A stretch of DNA of 64,000 nucleotides from Bacillota bacterium (GTDB lineage: Bacteria; Bacillota; Clostridia; Christensenellales; Aristaeellaceae): NCBI GenBank assembly GCA_023392515.1, contig JAEVYX010000073.1, positions 1 to 64,000 of the forward strand, given 5' to 3'. The position numbers and the translations under genes were made by a program. Positions within the stretch are counted from its first letter, which is position 1; each line of letters opens with the position of its first letter. The notes below the pieces were generated by a model. The model saw nothing but the letters and a program-made list of their open reading frames with translations, searched no databases and had not been told where the DNA came from. Positions 33,438 through 42,880 of the stretch are shown here, piece by piece.

Positions 33438-35264
33438 TTATGCTCTATTCATCAAAACGGCGTTAAACTCCTCGCCGGTGATGGTCTCCCGCTCCAATAA
33501 ATATTTTGCCAACTCATGAAGCTTGTCTATGTTATCCTTAAGCAATTGATTTGCCTTGGCATAGGCGCTTTTGATAATCCCCATTACTTCAGCATCAACT
33601 TTGGTAGCCGTCTCGGGGGAACAGGCTAAAGATGCATCACCGCCAAGATATTGGTTTTGTATAACCTCCAGAGCTGTCATGCCAAATTCTTCACTCATGC
33701 CAAGTCTGGTGACCATCGTGCGTGCCAGTTTTGTAGCCTGCTCAATATCATTGGCCGCACCAGAGGTAATCGAACCGAACACGATTTCCTCTGCTGCCCG
33801 GCCGGCAGTGAGGGTAGCAATTTTACTAAGCAGGTCCTCCCTGCTCATAAGAAAACGTTCGCTATCCTCTACCTGCATGGTATAACCTAAAGCACCGGAA
33901 GTGCGTGGGACAATGGTGATCTTATGGATGGGCGGGCAATTTTTCTGCATGGAAGCTACCAATGCATGGCCTATCTCATGATAAGAAACAATCAGCTTTT
34001 CCTGCGCAGAAATTACCGCTCCTTTGCGCTGATACCCGGCAATGATGGTTTCGACCGATTCATCCAAATCACTTTGCTGTACGGTCGAGCGCTTTCCTTT
34101 CACGGCCAAAAGCGCCGCTTCGTTGATGATATTGGCCAACTCAGCGCCGGATGCGCCGGATGTTGCCAAAGCAATCGCCCGAAAATCGATGTTCCTATCC
34201 ATTTTAACCTTTTTGGCGTGTACCTTTAGAATGGCTTCTCTGCCGGCCAAATCCGGAAGTTCAACAGGGATTCTCCGGTCAAAGCGGCCGGGACGAAGCA
34301 ACGCCTTGTCCAATGTATCAGGACGGTTGCTGGCAGCTAGAATCACCACACCTTTGCTGCTGTCAAAGCCGTCCATTTCTGTTAAAAGCTGGTTGAGGGT
34401 CTGCTCCCGCTCGTCATTTCCGCCAATGCCCAAGCCGCTGTCCCTACGTTTGCCGATGGTGTCGATTTCATCGATAAATACAATGCACGGTGCCTTTTCC
34501 TGAGCCTGCTTGAACAGATCCCTTACTCTGGCCGCGCCCATGCCAACAAACATTTCAACAAACTCGGATCCTGAAATGGAAAAAAAAGGAACTTTGGCTT
34601 CGCCGGCGACAGCCTGAGCCAGCAGCGTTTTTCCTGTACCCGGAGGGCCAACCAAAAGAGCTCCTTTGGGAAGCCTTGCGCCAATTTCTTTGTACTTGTC
34701 CGGGTTATGCAGAAAATCAACAATTTCAGTGAGCGCGGCCTTCGCCTCATCCTGGCCTGCCACATCCTCAAAAGATTTGCCGGTTTGCGCAGCCACGTAG
34801 ACTTTTGCGTTACTCTTGCCAAAGGACATGGCCCCTGCGCCGCCCATCCGCTTTTGCAGATTTCGCATCAAAAACTGTCCCAGTACAAAGAATATACCAA
34901 GTGGAATGATCCAGGACAGCAAAAACTCTATAAGCGGCGAATTCTCTTTTGGTATTACCCGGCTGAATGTGACGCCTGCATCCCGCATCCTGTCTACCAG
35001 GGAGGGATCGTCCAACCGGCCGGTAACATAAATATTGGAATCGCTTGCATCGGAGGGGGTAAAACTGATGGATGTATCCTCCAATTGCGCTTTGCTGATT
35101 TTTCCGCTTTCCAGCATCTCCAAAAACTGATCGTAACTGACTTCTTTTACGCTGATGGCAGATAGCGAGGGAAAAACAAGTGCGTTAAACAAAATCAGGA
35201 CCAGCATGGCAATAAGATAATAAAATAAGAGCGACTTTCGCGGGGGCTGTATTTCTTGTTTCAT
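33438..35264 (-). CDS. ftsH: ATP-dependent zinc metalloprotease FtsH
   Basis: 608 residues from ATG 35264 (GAGGAGG 6-7 nt upstream). TM segments near 14-33 and about 112-132 bracket an extracytoplasmic domain. The AAA domain shows Walker A 'GPPGTGKTLLAQAVA', Walker B 'IVFIDEID', and 'LLRPGRFDR'. The zinc protease motif is 'SYHEIGHAL' (HExGH; most FtsH proteins have HEAGH), with a third ligand region 'GAANDIEQAT'. It degrades membrane and regulatory proteins at the membrane. It shares an overlapping divergent promoter region with galT. This may be an additional FtsH copy, since it is not beside tilS/hpt as usual in Bacillota. Confidence 0.95.
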   Translation of the reverse strand: MKQEIQPPRKSLLFYYLIAMLVLILFNALVFPSLSAISVKEVSYDQFLEMLESGKISKAQLEDTSISFTPSDASDSNIYVTGRLDDPSLVDRMRDAGVTFSRVIPKENSPLIEFLLSWIIPLGIFFVLGQFLMRNLQKRMGGAGAMSFGKSNAKVYVAAQTGKSFEDVAGQDEAKAALTEIVDFLHNPDKYKEIGARLPKGALLVGPPGTGKTLLAQAVAGEAKVPFFSISGSEFVEMFVGMGAARVRDLFKQAQEKAPCIVFIDEIDTIGKRRDSGLGIGGNDEREQTLNQLLTEMDGFDSSKGVVILAASNRPDTLDKALLRPGRFDRRIPVELPDLAGREAILKVHAKKVKMDRNIDFRAIALATSGASGAELANIINEAALLAVKGKRSTVQQSDLDESVETIIAGYQRKGAVISAQEKLIVSYHEIGHALVASMQKNCPPIHKITIVPRTSGALGYTMQVEDSERFLMSREDLLSKIATLTAGRAAEEIVFGSITSGAANDIEQATKLARTMVTRLGMSEEFGMTALEVIQNQYLGGDASLACSPETATKVDAEVMGIIKSAYAKANQLLKDNIDKLHELAKYLLERETITGEEFNAVLMNRA

Positions 35265-35309
35265 AGCTAACCTCCTCAGGGAATTCCGGTGAAAAAGCAA
35301 ACAGGTGCA

Positions 35310-35359
35310 TTGACACCAATTTGTTGCTACATTATAATGCATCATGGACCTAATTACAA
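35310..35359. promoter_or_regulatory. Overlapping divergent promoters of galT and ftsH
   Basis: Plus strand: TTGACA (35310-35315), 17 bp, TATAAT (35333-35338), a full consensus promoter for galT. Minus strand: TTGTAA (35354-35359), 17 bp, TATAAT (35331-35336) for ftsH. Both -10 elements lie in one palindromic octamer, ATTATAAT, so polymerase can occupy only one at a time. Confidence 0.75.
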
Positions 35360-35401
35360 TGTTAAGCGACTAAAACATACACATGAAACGAGGAAACCAA
35401 C

Positions 35402-36934
35402 ATGGCTCATGCTGAAATGGCACAAAGTGCCGTGGAGGAGCTGCTTTTTTTTGCCGGTGCCAAGGGGTTGGTAGAGGCGGAGGACATCCCTTTCGCCCGC
35501 AATCTTTTACTGGATTGCATGGGGTTGTGCAAACCGAGCGATCCGATTGAACTTGACTATGTGCCGGAAACTGCAACTCCTATATTAGAAAAGCTCCTTC
35601 AGGCGGCAATAGAAGCCGGCTTGCTTGAAGACACCCAATCAGGCAGAGAAAATTTTTCCGCCCGGCTGATGAGTTGTATAACACCTGCACCGGCTATCAT
35701 CCGCAGAGAATTTGCAAAGCGTTATGAACATCAAAGCCCTCAAGCTGCGACAAAATGGTTTTATGAATTGTGCCGCAATTGCGATTATATCAGGGTCGAC
35801 CAGATTCAAAAAAACATCCGCTACTTCGGGGACACACCTTGCGGGCAGTTGGAAATCACCATCAATCTGTCCAAACCTGAAAAAGACCCAAGGGAGATTG
35901 CTAAACTTAAAAACGCGCCCAAAACAGGGTATCCCAAATGTATGTTGTGCGTGGAAAACAGCGGATATGCAGGCCGCATGGACTATCCTGCCAGACAGAA
36001 TCACCGGATTGTTCCTCTTACCTTAGGTGGAAAAACGTGGCATTTGCAGTATTCTCCCTATTTGTACTATCCTGAGCATTGTATCGCACTAAATGAAAAA
36101 CATGTGCCTATGGCTTTGAATCGTGGCGCATTTCAACGGCTTTTCGACTTTGTGGACCAGTTTCCACATTATTTTATCGGCTCAAATGCGGATCTGCCCA
36201 TCGTTGGCGGATCCATCCTCAACCACGATCATTTCCAAGGCGGTTGTCATGTATTTCCCATGGAGCGATCGCAGGTGCGCTGCCGCCTCGCTTCGCCTGC
36301 GCGGGATGTGGAAGCATATATCCTGAACTGGCCTATGACCGCACTTGTGCTGAGCGGCAAGGACAGGGAAAAGCTGACAGACCTTGCGGATGGGCTGCTG
36401 TCAGCTTGGCGGGTATACAGCGATGAAAAGCGGGACATTTTGTGCAGTACTACGGAATTGCATAATACAATTACACCAATTTTGCGCAAAGAGGGGGAAG
36501 CATACCGGTTGACCCTGGTGCTTCGTAATAACAGGACGACGCCTGCGCATCCTTTGGGAATCTTTCACCCTCATGCCGAGCTGCATCATATCAAAAAAGA
36601 AAACATCGGGCTGATCGAAGTCATGGGGTTATTTATCCTTCCGGGCCGACTGAAGGAGGAATTGGAATCTTTGTCGCTATACCTGACTGGGCAAAAGCCG
36701 CTTGTTTGCCCGAAAGATGATGACCCAGCCTGCAAGCACTTCCCGTGGCTTGTTAAAATAGCAAACAAAGTCGGCACCCATTTAACACATGACCGGGCTG
36801 TGACTGTATTGAGAGAAGAAATCGCAATGGTCTGCTATCAGGTGCTTGAGGACGCAGGCGTCTATAAGCAAACTGAGGACGGTCTGCTTGGTGTCCTGCA
36901 GTTTCTGACATCCTGCGGCTATGAGCAGATTTGA
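35402..36934 (+). CDS. galT: UDP-glucose--hexose-1-phosphate uridylyltransferase (GalT type 2)
   Basis: 510 residues, ATG 35402 with GAGGA 7-8 nt upstream. This is the long Bacillota-type GalT: 'CMLCVENSGYAGRM', 'HRIVPLTLGGKTWHLQYSPY', 'GGSILNHDHFQGG' (the H-D-H nucleotide-transfer site) and 'TPAHPLGIFHPHAELHHIKKE'. It transfers UMP from UDP-glucose to galactose-1-P in the Leloir pathway. galK and galE are not in the window. The next gene, a GH127-like protein, starts 84 bp later on the same strand. Confidence 0.93.
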   Translation: MAHAEMAQSAVEELLFFAGAKGLVEAEDIPFARNLLLDCMGLCKPSDPIELDYVPETATPILEKLLQAAIEAGLLEDTQSGRENFSARLMSCITPAPAIIRREFAKRYEHQSPQAATKWFYELCRNCDYIRVDQIQKNIRYFGDTPCGQLEITINLSKPEKDPREIAKLKNAPKTGYPKCMLCVENSGYAGRMDYPARQNHRIVPLTLGGKTWHLQYSPYLYYPEHCIALNEKHVPMALNRGAFQRLFDFVDQFPHYFIGSNADLPIVGGSILNHDHFQGGCHVFPMERSQVRCRLASPARDVEAYILNWPMTALVLSGKDREKLTDLADGLLSAWRVYSDEKRDILCSTTELHNTITPILRKEGEAYRLTLVLRNNRTTPAHPLGIFHPHAELHHIKKENIGLIEVMGLFILPGRLKEELESLSLYLTGQKPLVCPKDDDPACKHFPWLVKIANKVGTHLTHDRAVTVLREEIAMVCYQVLEDAGVYKQTEDGLLGVLQFLTSCGYEQI

Positions 36935-37018
36935 CAAGCGCAAAGATATAAATTCCAAGCGTCCCAAGCATAATGAATGGCATGCATTAAGAAAAATGCA
37001 TGTGGCAGGAGGGCTTAT

Positions 37019-38785
37019 ATGCCATTGAAACCCATGTTGTCCCGGGCTCCTTTAAGCGATGCCAGCTTTGCTCCGCTCCCATATACAGCCGTTTTGCCCA
37101 AGGGCAGGCTATTAAAACAATTGGCAGCATGCATTCATTGGGCTGCCCGCTTGCCTTTGGAAGAAAAAATGCCGGACTGCTTGATCGCTCTTGCCTTTCT
37201 CTGCGAAGACGAGGAGCTTTTAAGCCGCGCCAAGGCATGGGTTGAAAGGATGGTCTCATCGCAGCGAGAGGATGGTTCTTTTGGCGATGCCCAAAAACTT
37301 GATTTGCAAGTTCATGCCATTCAGGGGCTAATATCCTATTATGAAACAGTGCCTGAAAAAGAGGTATTGCTATTTTTGTTGCGGTATTTCCAACATGTCT
37401 ATCGCCAGGCGGAAGCTCTATTTGGCGGCGGGAAAAATGCCATACTGGTTGGGGAATATGCTTCCTTTGCCTTAGCACTTTATGAAAGAACAGGCAAAGC
37501 ATTTTTGCTGCATCTTATGGAAAAGCTTCGGGCGTATGGGCCGGATTGGACAGGCTTTTTTCATACTTTTCCAATTTCACGGCCATTTAGCAAACATATC
37601 TCCCGCCAGGAATTGGAACAGGGTCTGCATTCCTCCCAAACAGAAACAAAGAACTATTACGAAAGGCAGCAGTTTTTTGGAAACGGGATTGCTTTGGCAG
37701 CAGGACTAAAAACCCCTGCGCTTTTTGCACGCTTTTCAGGTAACATCAAGGAAAAGGAAGCGGGCAGGCTTGGCCTCCAAAGGGTGATGCGCCACCATGG
37801 GCTGGCAAACGGCATGTTCACAGCAGATGAATTTCTTCAGGGAGGAGATCCTTCCCGGGGTATTGACAGCAGAGCGATAACACAGATGATTGCTTCGCTG
37901 GAAAGCTTAGTATGCCTTCAGGGTTATGCAGCATTTGCTGATGCATGGGAGAAAATTGCTCTCAATGCGTTGCCTGCCATCATGGGGAAAACAGGCACTC
38001 GGCCCATGCAACGGCTAAATCAACCTTATACAATGGAAGAAAAGGTACATTCAGATGAGACGGATGAATATGCCGCCGCAAGTTATCTTCGGGGCCTTAC
38101 AAAGTATTCTTCCCGGCTTTGGATGGCGGCACCCAAGGATGGGCTGGCGATATTGAGCTACATGCCGGCTACAGTGCGCTGGCGGATTGGCGGTAGCTTG
38201 GCAACGCTTGAGGTAACTGGAAATTACCCTTACGAAGAGGAAATTGCCATAAGCCTGCGCATCAAAAAGCCCGCCTCTTTTCCACTGCATCTGCGGATTC
38301 CAGCTTGGGCAAAAGATGCCTGTGTGCGTATAAACGACGAAGGCGGAGAAAGCCCGGAGCCGGGGAGCTTCTTTATTATAGACCGTACCTGGCAAAACGG
38401 CGACACCATATTCCTCTCCCTGCCAATGGAACCCCGGCTGACCGTGTGGCATCACCAAAGCATGGCTGTGGAATATGGCCCCTTGGTCATGGCGCTGCCG
38501 ATTTCTTCCGAAGAACCGCTTTGGAACGCCGCGATTGTTCCGGAGGAACCAATTATCCCCTCATTAGAGGGTAAAGAAAACGGGATCGCCATTTCTATAG
38601 GAGCAAGGCGTGTGCTTGGATGGACGAAAAAAGATGGTTTGCCTGCGTCTCCATCGGTGCTGCCTAAAACACAGGAAGAAACGCTTCGCTTAACCCTTGT
38701 GCCTTACGGCGATACCGAAAACCGAATGACACAGCTTCCACAGGCGGGTTCGGTTGATAAAGCGGATAGTCCGCTGGAGGAATAA
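37019..38785 (+). CDS. GH127-like (beta-L-arabinofuranosidase family) protein lacking the zinc-cysteine site
   Basis: 588 residues from ATG 37019 (CAGGAGG with 5-6 nt spacing). No signal peptide, so cytoplasmic. It has an alpha/alpha-barrel plus C-terminal beta domains, and segments such as 'SLESLVCLQGYAAFADAWEKIALNALPA' and 'YSSRLWMAAPKDGLAILSY' match GH127/COG3533. In characterised members the active site has a Glu-x-Cys ('G-T-E-T-C') and a Cys-Cys pair that bind zinc. Here the first is 'GIDSR' (residues 281-285) and the second reads 'EYAAAS' (350-355), so the zinc ligands and nucleophilic Cys appear absent. It may be a pseudoenzyme or work differently. It lies between galT and dus, 1 bp from dus. 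Confidence 0.75.
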   Translation: MPLKPMLSRAPLSDASFAPLPYTAVLPKGRLLKQLAACIHWAARLPLEEKMPDCLIALAFLCEDEELLSRAKAWVERMVSSQREDGSFGDAQKLDLQVHAIQGLISYYETVPEKEVLLFLLRYFQHVYRQAEALFGGGKNAILVGEYASFALALYERTGKAFLLHLMEKLRAYGPDWTGFFHTFPISRPFSKHISRQELEQGLHSSQTETKNYYERQQFFGNGIALAAGLKTPALFARFSGNIKEKEAGRLGLQRVMRHHGLANGMFTADEFLQGGDPSRGIDSRAITQMIASLESLVCLQGYAAFADAWEKIALNALPAIMGKTGTRPMQRLNQPYTMEEKVHSDETDEYAAASYLRGLTKYSSRLWMAAPKDGLAILSYMPATVRWRIGGSLATLEVTGNYPYEEEIAISLRIKKPASFPLHLRIPAWAKDACVRINDEGGESPEPGSFFIIDRTWQNGDTIFLSLPMEPRLTVWHHQSMAVEYGPLVMALPISSEEPLWNAAIVPEEPIIPSLEGKENGIAISIGARRVLGWTKKDGLPASPSVLPKTQEETLRLTLVPYGDTENRMTQLPQAGSVDKADSPLEE

Positions 38786-38786
38786 C

Positions 38787-39818
38787 ATGGGTGTTCCCTC
38801 CATACGACTGGCACCCATGGCCGGCATCACCGATTGGCCTTTCCGTCTTCTCTGCTTCGAAAAAGGGTGCGATATCGCTTATACGGAAATGATCAGCGCT
38901 ATGGGATATTTGTGTGCACCTCCAGGGAATGTAGCCAGCTTGAATCTGCAAAAAACTCACCCCCAGGAAGGGCCGGTAATCGTGCAGATCTTTGGCAAGG
39001 AGCCAGATCTGATGGGCCAGGCTGCCGGGCTTTTAGAACAAACCGGCAGGTATTGCGGCGTGGATATCAATATGGGCTGCCCAGCCCACAAAGTGACCGG
39101 ATCCGGGGAAGGCAGCGGTTTGATGCGTCAGCCTTTGCTGGCAGGAAAAATCATGGAAACAGTTCGAAAAAATGTATATCTTCCTGTTACCGTGAAAATG
39201 CGGCTTGGTTGGAATGACCAAAGTATTAACGTTATGGAACTGAGTCATATTGCACAGGAATCCGGCTTGGATGGTGTAACGGTTCATGGACGCACCCGCG
39301 AGCAGCAATATAGCGGCAAGGCGGATTGGGATCAAATCGCCAAAGTGAAACAGTCACTGAAAATCCCCGTTTATGGCAATGGCGATATATTTCAATCTCA
39401 GGATGCTATGCATATGCTGGCCTATACAAAATGCGATGGTATTCTGATTGGCCGGGGCGCTATGGGCAATCCCTGGATTTTTGAACAGGTAAAGTGTAGT
39501 TTGAACGGCCAGGAAGCCATTCTTCCTTCCGTGGCAGAACGTGTTGAAACCGCGCTGCGTCACGCCAGAATGATGGTAGAGTGGAAAGGTGAAACCTTTG
39601 CCGTGCCGGAAATGCGCAAACATATTTCCTGGTATATCCATGGCTTGAGAGGGGCGGCGCAAATGCGGTCGCAAGCCAATAAAGCCAAAACGATGGAAGA
39701 ACTTACGCAAGCATTGTTATCATGGGCAAGCACGGAAGGTGAAGTGGAAGAAATGACCACAAGAAATGCAGGGTTTACCAAAGAAAATCCGTTAGATTCA
39801 CAGACACAAGAAAATTAG
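38787..39818 (+). CDS. dus: tRNA-dihydrouridine synthase
   Basis: 343 residues from ATG 38787 (GGAGG 6-7 nt upstream), one base after the preceding stop. FMN TIM-barrel signatures: 'RLAPMAGITDWPFRLLC', 'YTEMISAMG', 'VDINMGCPAHKVTGSGEGS' (catalytic Cys in GCP), 'VTVKMRLGWN', 'GVTVHGRTREQQYSG', 'VYGNGDIF' and 'GILIGRGAMGNPWIF'. It reduces uridines in tRNA D-loops using NADPH. Its C-terminal helical domain is complete. Translationally close to the GH127-like gene, which probably reflects operon packing rather than function. Confidence 0.95.
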   Translation: MGVPSIRLAPMAGITDWPFRLLCFEKGCDIAYTEMISAMGYLCAPPGNVASLNLQKTHPQEGPVIVQIFGKEPDLMGQAAGLLEQTGRYCGVDINMGCPAHKVTGSGEGSGLMRQPLLAGKIMETVRKNVYLPVTVKMRLGWNDQSINVMELSHIAQESGLDGVTVHGRTREQQYSGKADWDQIAKVKQSLKIPVYGNGDIFQSQDAMHMLAYTKCDGILIGRGAMGNPWIFEQVKCSLNGQEAILPSVAERVETALRHARMMVEWKGETFAVPEMRKHISWYIHGLRGAAQMRSQANKAKTMEELTQALLSWASTEGEVEEMTTRNAGFTKENPLDSQTQEN

Positions 39819-39831
39819 GAGCGACTGGCGG

Positions 39832-41271
39832 ATGAAATATCATACCTTTGCGGCGAAATTCCTTTGCGTGACGATGGCGGTTTGTTTGATCCTTTCAACG
39901 GCATCAGCACAAGCCGGCGATTCCTTCTCCCCACTTTTAGAGGAATTCTATCTTGGGTTTCAAACGGGAAAATCCATTAGATTGACTTTATCGGCTGCAC
40001 TGAACGCATGGGTTCCGTATGGCGAAGCTACAATACAAGCCATGAACCAGATCTTAAGTGATTGTAACGTTGAGATGGCATATCAAAGCGCAGCGGACGG
40101 GGAGAAGATTCAATCGCAGCTGAACGTTGGAGATAAAACGGCATTTTCTATCACACAAAAAAATGCTCCCCAATATTTTTTGGCCCAAACCTCCCTTTTT
40201 CCGCAAAAAACATTGGTAAGCGCAAAATCCTCCCCGCTTTGGCCTTTGTTTCAGGAGGAAATACCGATATCTTTCGAGAATTATCAGCCTAACCTCGATT
40301 TACTGGCCGAACTGATTCCTGTGGCATTACAGTCCCTTGAAAGTTTTGCTCAGGATAAGAAGATCTCATACAAAATCGCATCGGTCGGTACGGCTAAAAA
40401 GGCTATCGTGTATACGGTTCCTGTGGAATCCGGCGAATTGCTTCGGGATACGCTGCTTCTTTTGACAACAGAGCTTCCTTGGCCGGAAATCCCTTCCCTT
40501 TTGCTGACTATGGCGCTGAAAAGTACTGCGGTCGTTACGCTTTATCAGTCGGCGGACGGAGTGAATATGGGCCTTTCCATCAAAGGTGATATGAGCTTTG
40601 AAAATGCCGCGGAGCGTGAGGTAAACCTGTTATGGGGATTTTCAAATTCGGATGCAAAGCGTATTCATACCCTTAGTGTAAAGTCCCCGGCTGTTGAGGG
40701 AAGCGATGCCTATACCTTAAACGGAAAACTTACAAAAACAATAACCAAGGGTAAGAATACGCTTGAAGCCGAATTGGACATTACTGAAAAAAGAAGCAAA
40801 GTTACCACAAACACGCTATGGACCGGCAAAGCCGTCTGCTCCTTTGAAAAAGAGAGTCAGCATATAACCGGCGATATCAGAAAAACCGTCAAGCAAGGGG
40901 AAACTTCTTCTGAATTGTCAATTACGCCTGACATAAGCTTAGTCTCGTCTGGGGATTCGGTATCCTGTCAGGGGAGCATGGGTATCTTGTGGACAAAAAA
41001 TAAAGATGTTCAAGGGGACATTGTCCTTTCCATATCAGCAGGCGACGGAGGAGAAATTTCCTGGGATGATCCTTCCGAAATGATAGACGTGGACATCATG
41101 GGGGAAGCTCAATTGGCCGAACTGCAATCAGAAGCCAGAAATAATGCAGCTCGGAGCACCATAGAAGCGTTGCTGGCACTACCTAAAGAACAGCTTACTT
41201 TGTTTTCTGAAGGGATTTCACAAGAGGTTTGGACGAATATTACAAAATCATCCTATCAGGTTGAGGAATGA
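39832..41271 (+). CDS. Secreted protein of unknown function (paralogue A)
   Basis: 479 residues. Signal peptide about 1-27 (hydrophobic 'FLCVTMAVCLILSTASAQA'). The rest is beta-rich and without membrane segments or a familiar catalytic motif. It ends in an acidic/helical segment after 'EISWDD'. I do not recognise the family. The next gene encodes a similarly built protein (signal peptide, ~500 residues, related C-terminal 'EIS-x-D ... M ... L' pattern), so the two look like diverged duplicates forming an operon, 13 bp downstream of dus. Confidence 0.75.
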   Translation: MKYHTFAAKFLCVTMAVCLILSTASAQAGDSFSPLLEEFYLGFQTGKSIRLTLSAALNAWVPYGEATIQAMNQILSDCNVEMAYQSAADGEKIQSQLNVGDKTAFSITQKNAPQYFLAQTSLFPQKTLVSAKSSPLWPLFQEEIPISFENYQPNLDLLAELIPVALQSLESFAQDKKISYKIASVGTAKKAIVYTVPVESGELLRDTLLLLTTELPWPEIPSLLLTMALKSTAVVTLYQSADGVNMGLSIKGDMSFENAAEREVNLLWGFSNSDAKRIHTLSVKSPAVEGSDAYTLNGKLTKTITKGKNTLEAELDITEKRSKVTTNTLWTGKAVCSFEKESQHITGDIRKTVKQGETSSELSITPDISLVSSGDSVSCQGSMGILWTKNKDVQGDIVLSISAGDGGEISWDDPSEMIDVDIMGEAQLAELQSEARNNAARSTIEALLALPKEQLTLFSEGISQEVWTNITKSSYQVEE

Positions 41272-41288
41272 CCGGGAGGTAATTCTGG

Positions 41289-42821
41289 ATGAAAAAGCAA
41301 TGGATTGCGCTGTTGGTGACTTTACTCATGCTCCTGTCCATGGTGAATGTTGGCGCTGAAGGAGAGTATACCCTTCTTGAAAAAGGGCAGAAGCAGCTGG
41401 ATGCCGGTTCCGGCATGAAGGGCACCATTACCTTGGCAGGGCTCAACAATTCACCTCTGCTGCCAGGGATGGGAGCTTTATCAATTGATGTCCAATATAT
41501 CGATCAGAAGGAAAAGGCGCAATTGCAGCTTGCATTATCCAGCGCAGCCTCCGCTCTTTTGCAGGCAAACCTGTACCGGCAGAATGAAACGCTGGCTGCA
41601 AAAGTCAGCCTGCTGCCAGACCGTTTGATTACACTGCCGGATGGCTTACAAGCCTTTTTGGATATTGTTTTAGGCAACACAGGGGAAGCAAGGCAAACTT
41701 CCTGGTATACAGCTGCAGCGGCTTTCCTTTTTGAGGGGGATGAGGCTTGGCAGCAGAAGGCCGAAGCAGTGATTGCGCCCTACCTTACCAAGGTTGAGCT
41801 ATGGATGCAAGGGTACGCAAACCAGCCTGTTTTGGGAAAAGATGCATCTGGTCAGTCTGTGATGCAGATCAGCTATCGAATTCCGGGAGCATCTGTAAAG
41901 GCAGAATTGAAGCAGTTACTGATGGATCTGCTTGGGGATGAGGCATTTTTATCGATTTTGAAAGAAAAGATCGATGTAGAACAAGCAAACCTTTATTTAA
42001 ATCCAGCGTTGCAGGCGTATTATTTCCAGGCGGTAGATAATCTTCCTCTCACGGAGGAGGTTCATGTGCAGCGAAGCGTATCCACCATGGGGGAACCGCT
42101 TGATTTGTTCGTATCGTTGCCTCTACCCAGCGAGCTTTGGGGGCTGAAGAATATCGCTTTTTTCATGTCCTCCAAAGAGTCTGAGGATGCGCAGCAATGG
42201 ACCGTGAAAACACTAGATGGGACCTGGACGTTGGAAACCCAGGCTTCAAAGACGGTTGATACGGCGGATGCTCAAACCTTTGCCGGCATCATACGCTATC
42301 TTCCTGAGGAAATGCCCAATTGGAAGGTTGGAGATGCTACGCTTCAATATACGGATAAGGCTTTATCTGTGTCTTACCAGGCAACTCTGACAAAAAGCAT
42401 GTCTGTTGATGCAGACAATAAAACCAATGAGACTTACAAAACGGAGTTGGTTCTACAGCCTGACTGGAGCCATTTGGAAGGTGATGTAACAGACGCGATC
42501 AAGGCTCAATACGCGGTTACAGCTCCAGTTAAGCTTTCCGCTCAGATGCTTTTAAAAAGCGGCCAGGCCCGAAACGCCGCTACCTCTATGGATATTCAGG
42601 TAAACTGGGAAAGTGAAGGTGCTGGACTGGCGCTGACTGGGCAATTGAAGACAACTGCACCCTGGGCTATGGAGGAGATATCCTTGGACAGTGCGCTTCC
42701 TATGGATCAAATGACGGCAGAAGAGTTGGGGGCGTTAAAACAGGAATTTCTTGAAAAAATCATGCAGCTGTTTTTAGGTCAGCAGTCTCCTCCTGCAGAG
42801 GTTGATAATTCTGTAGGATGA
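41289..42821 (+). CDS. Secreted protein of unknown function (paralogue B)
   Basis: 510 residues, ATG with GGGAGG upstream. Signal peptide about 1-23 ('MKKQWIALLVTLLMLLSMVNVGA'-type; cleavage near AEGE). The mature part alternates amphipathic strands ('KAQLQLALSSAASALL', 'WTVKTLDGTWTLETQA') and ends 'EISLDSALPMDQMTAEELGAL' plus a short Gln/Pro-rich tail. No family recognised. It follows paralogue A by 17 bp and ends the operon at a strong terminator. Possibly an outer-surface binding or carrier protein; function not inferable. Confidence 0.75.
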   Translation: MKKQWIALLVTLLMLLSMVNVGAEGEYTLLEKGQKQLDAGSGMKGTITLAGLNNSPLLPGMGALSIDVQYIDQKEKAQLQLALSSAASALLQANLYRQNETLAAKVSLLPDRLITLPDGLQAFLDIVLGNTGEARQTSWYTAAAAFLFEGDEAWQQKAEAVIAPYLTKVELWMQGYANQPVLGKDASGQSVMQISYRIPGASVKAELKQLLMDLLGDEAFLSILKEKIDVEQANLYLNPALQAYYFQAVDNLPLTEEVHVQRSVSTMGEPLDLFVSLPLPSELWGLKNIAFFMSSKESEDAQQWTVKTLDGTWTLETQASKTVDTADAQTFAGIIRYLPEEMPNWKVGDATLQYTDKALSVSYQATLTKSMSVDADNKTNETYKTELVLQPDWSHLEGDVTDAIKAQYAVTAPVKLSAQMLLKSGQARNAATSMDIQVNWESEGAGLALTGQLKTTAPWAMEEISLDSALPMDQMTAEELGALKQEFLEKIMQLFLGQQSPPAEVDNSVG

Positions 42822-42832
42822 ATGAAAATTCG

Positions 42833-42880
42833 CCCCCCGGTACGCGCCACTTGGAATGCGTCCCGGGGGGTTTGCATTTA
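42833..42880. terminator. Terminator between paralogue B and bioY
   Basis: Stem CCCCCCGG-T-ACGC (42833-42845) with GCGT-C-CCGGGGGG (42858-42870), tail TTTGCATTT on plus. The minus side ends AATTTTCATT, so it probably works both ways for the convergent bioY. It abuts the bioY stop. Confidence 0.8.

Noticed and set aside
33438..35264. FtsH HEIGH instead of HEAGH as a loss of function
   Set aside because: HExGH is preserved, so zinc binding and proteolysis should be intact; only a conservative change.
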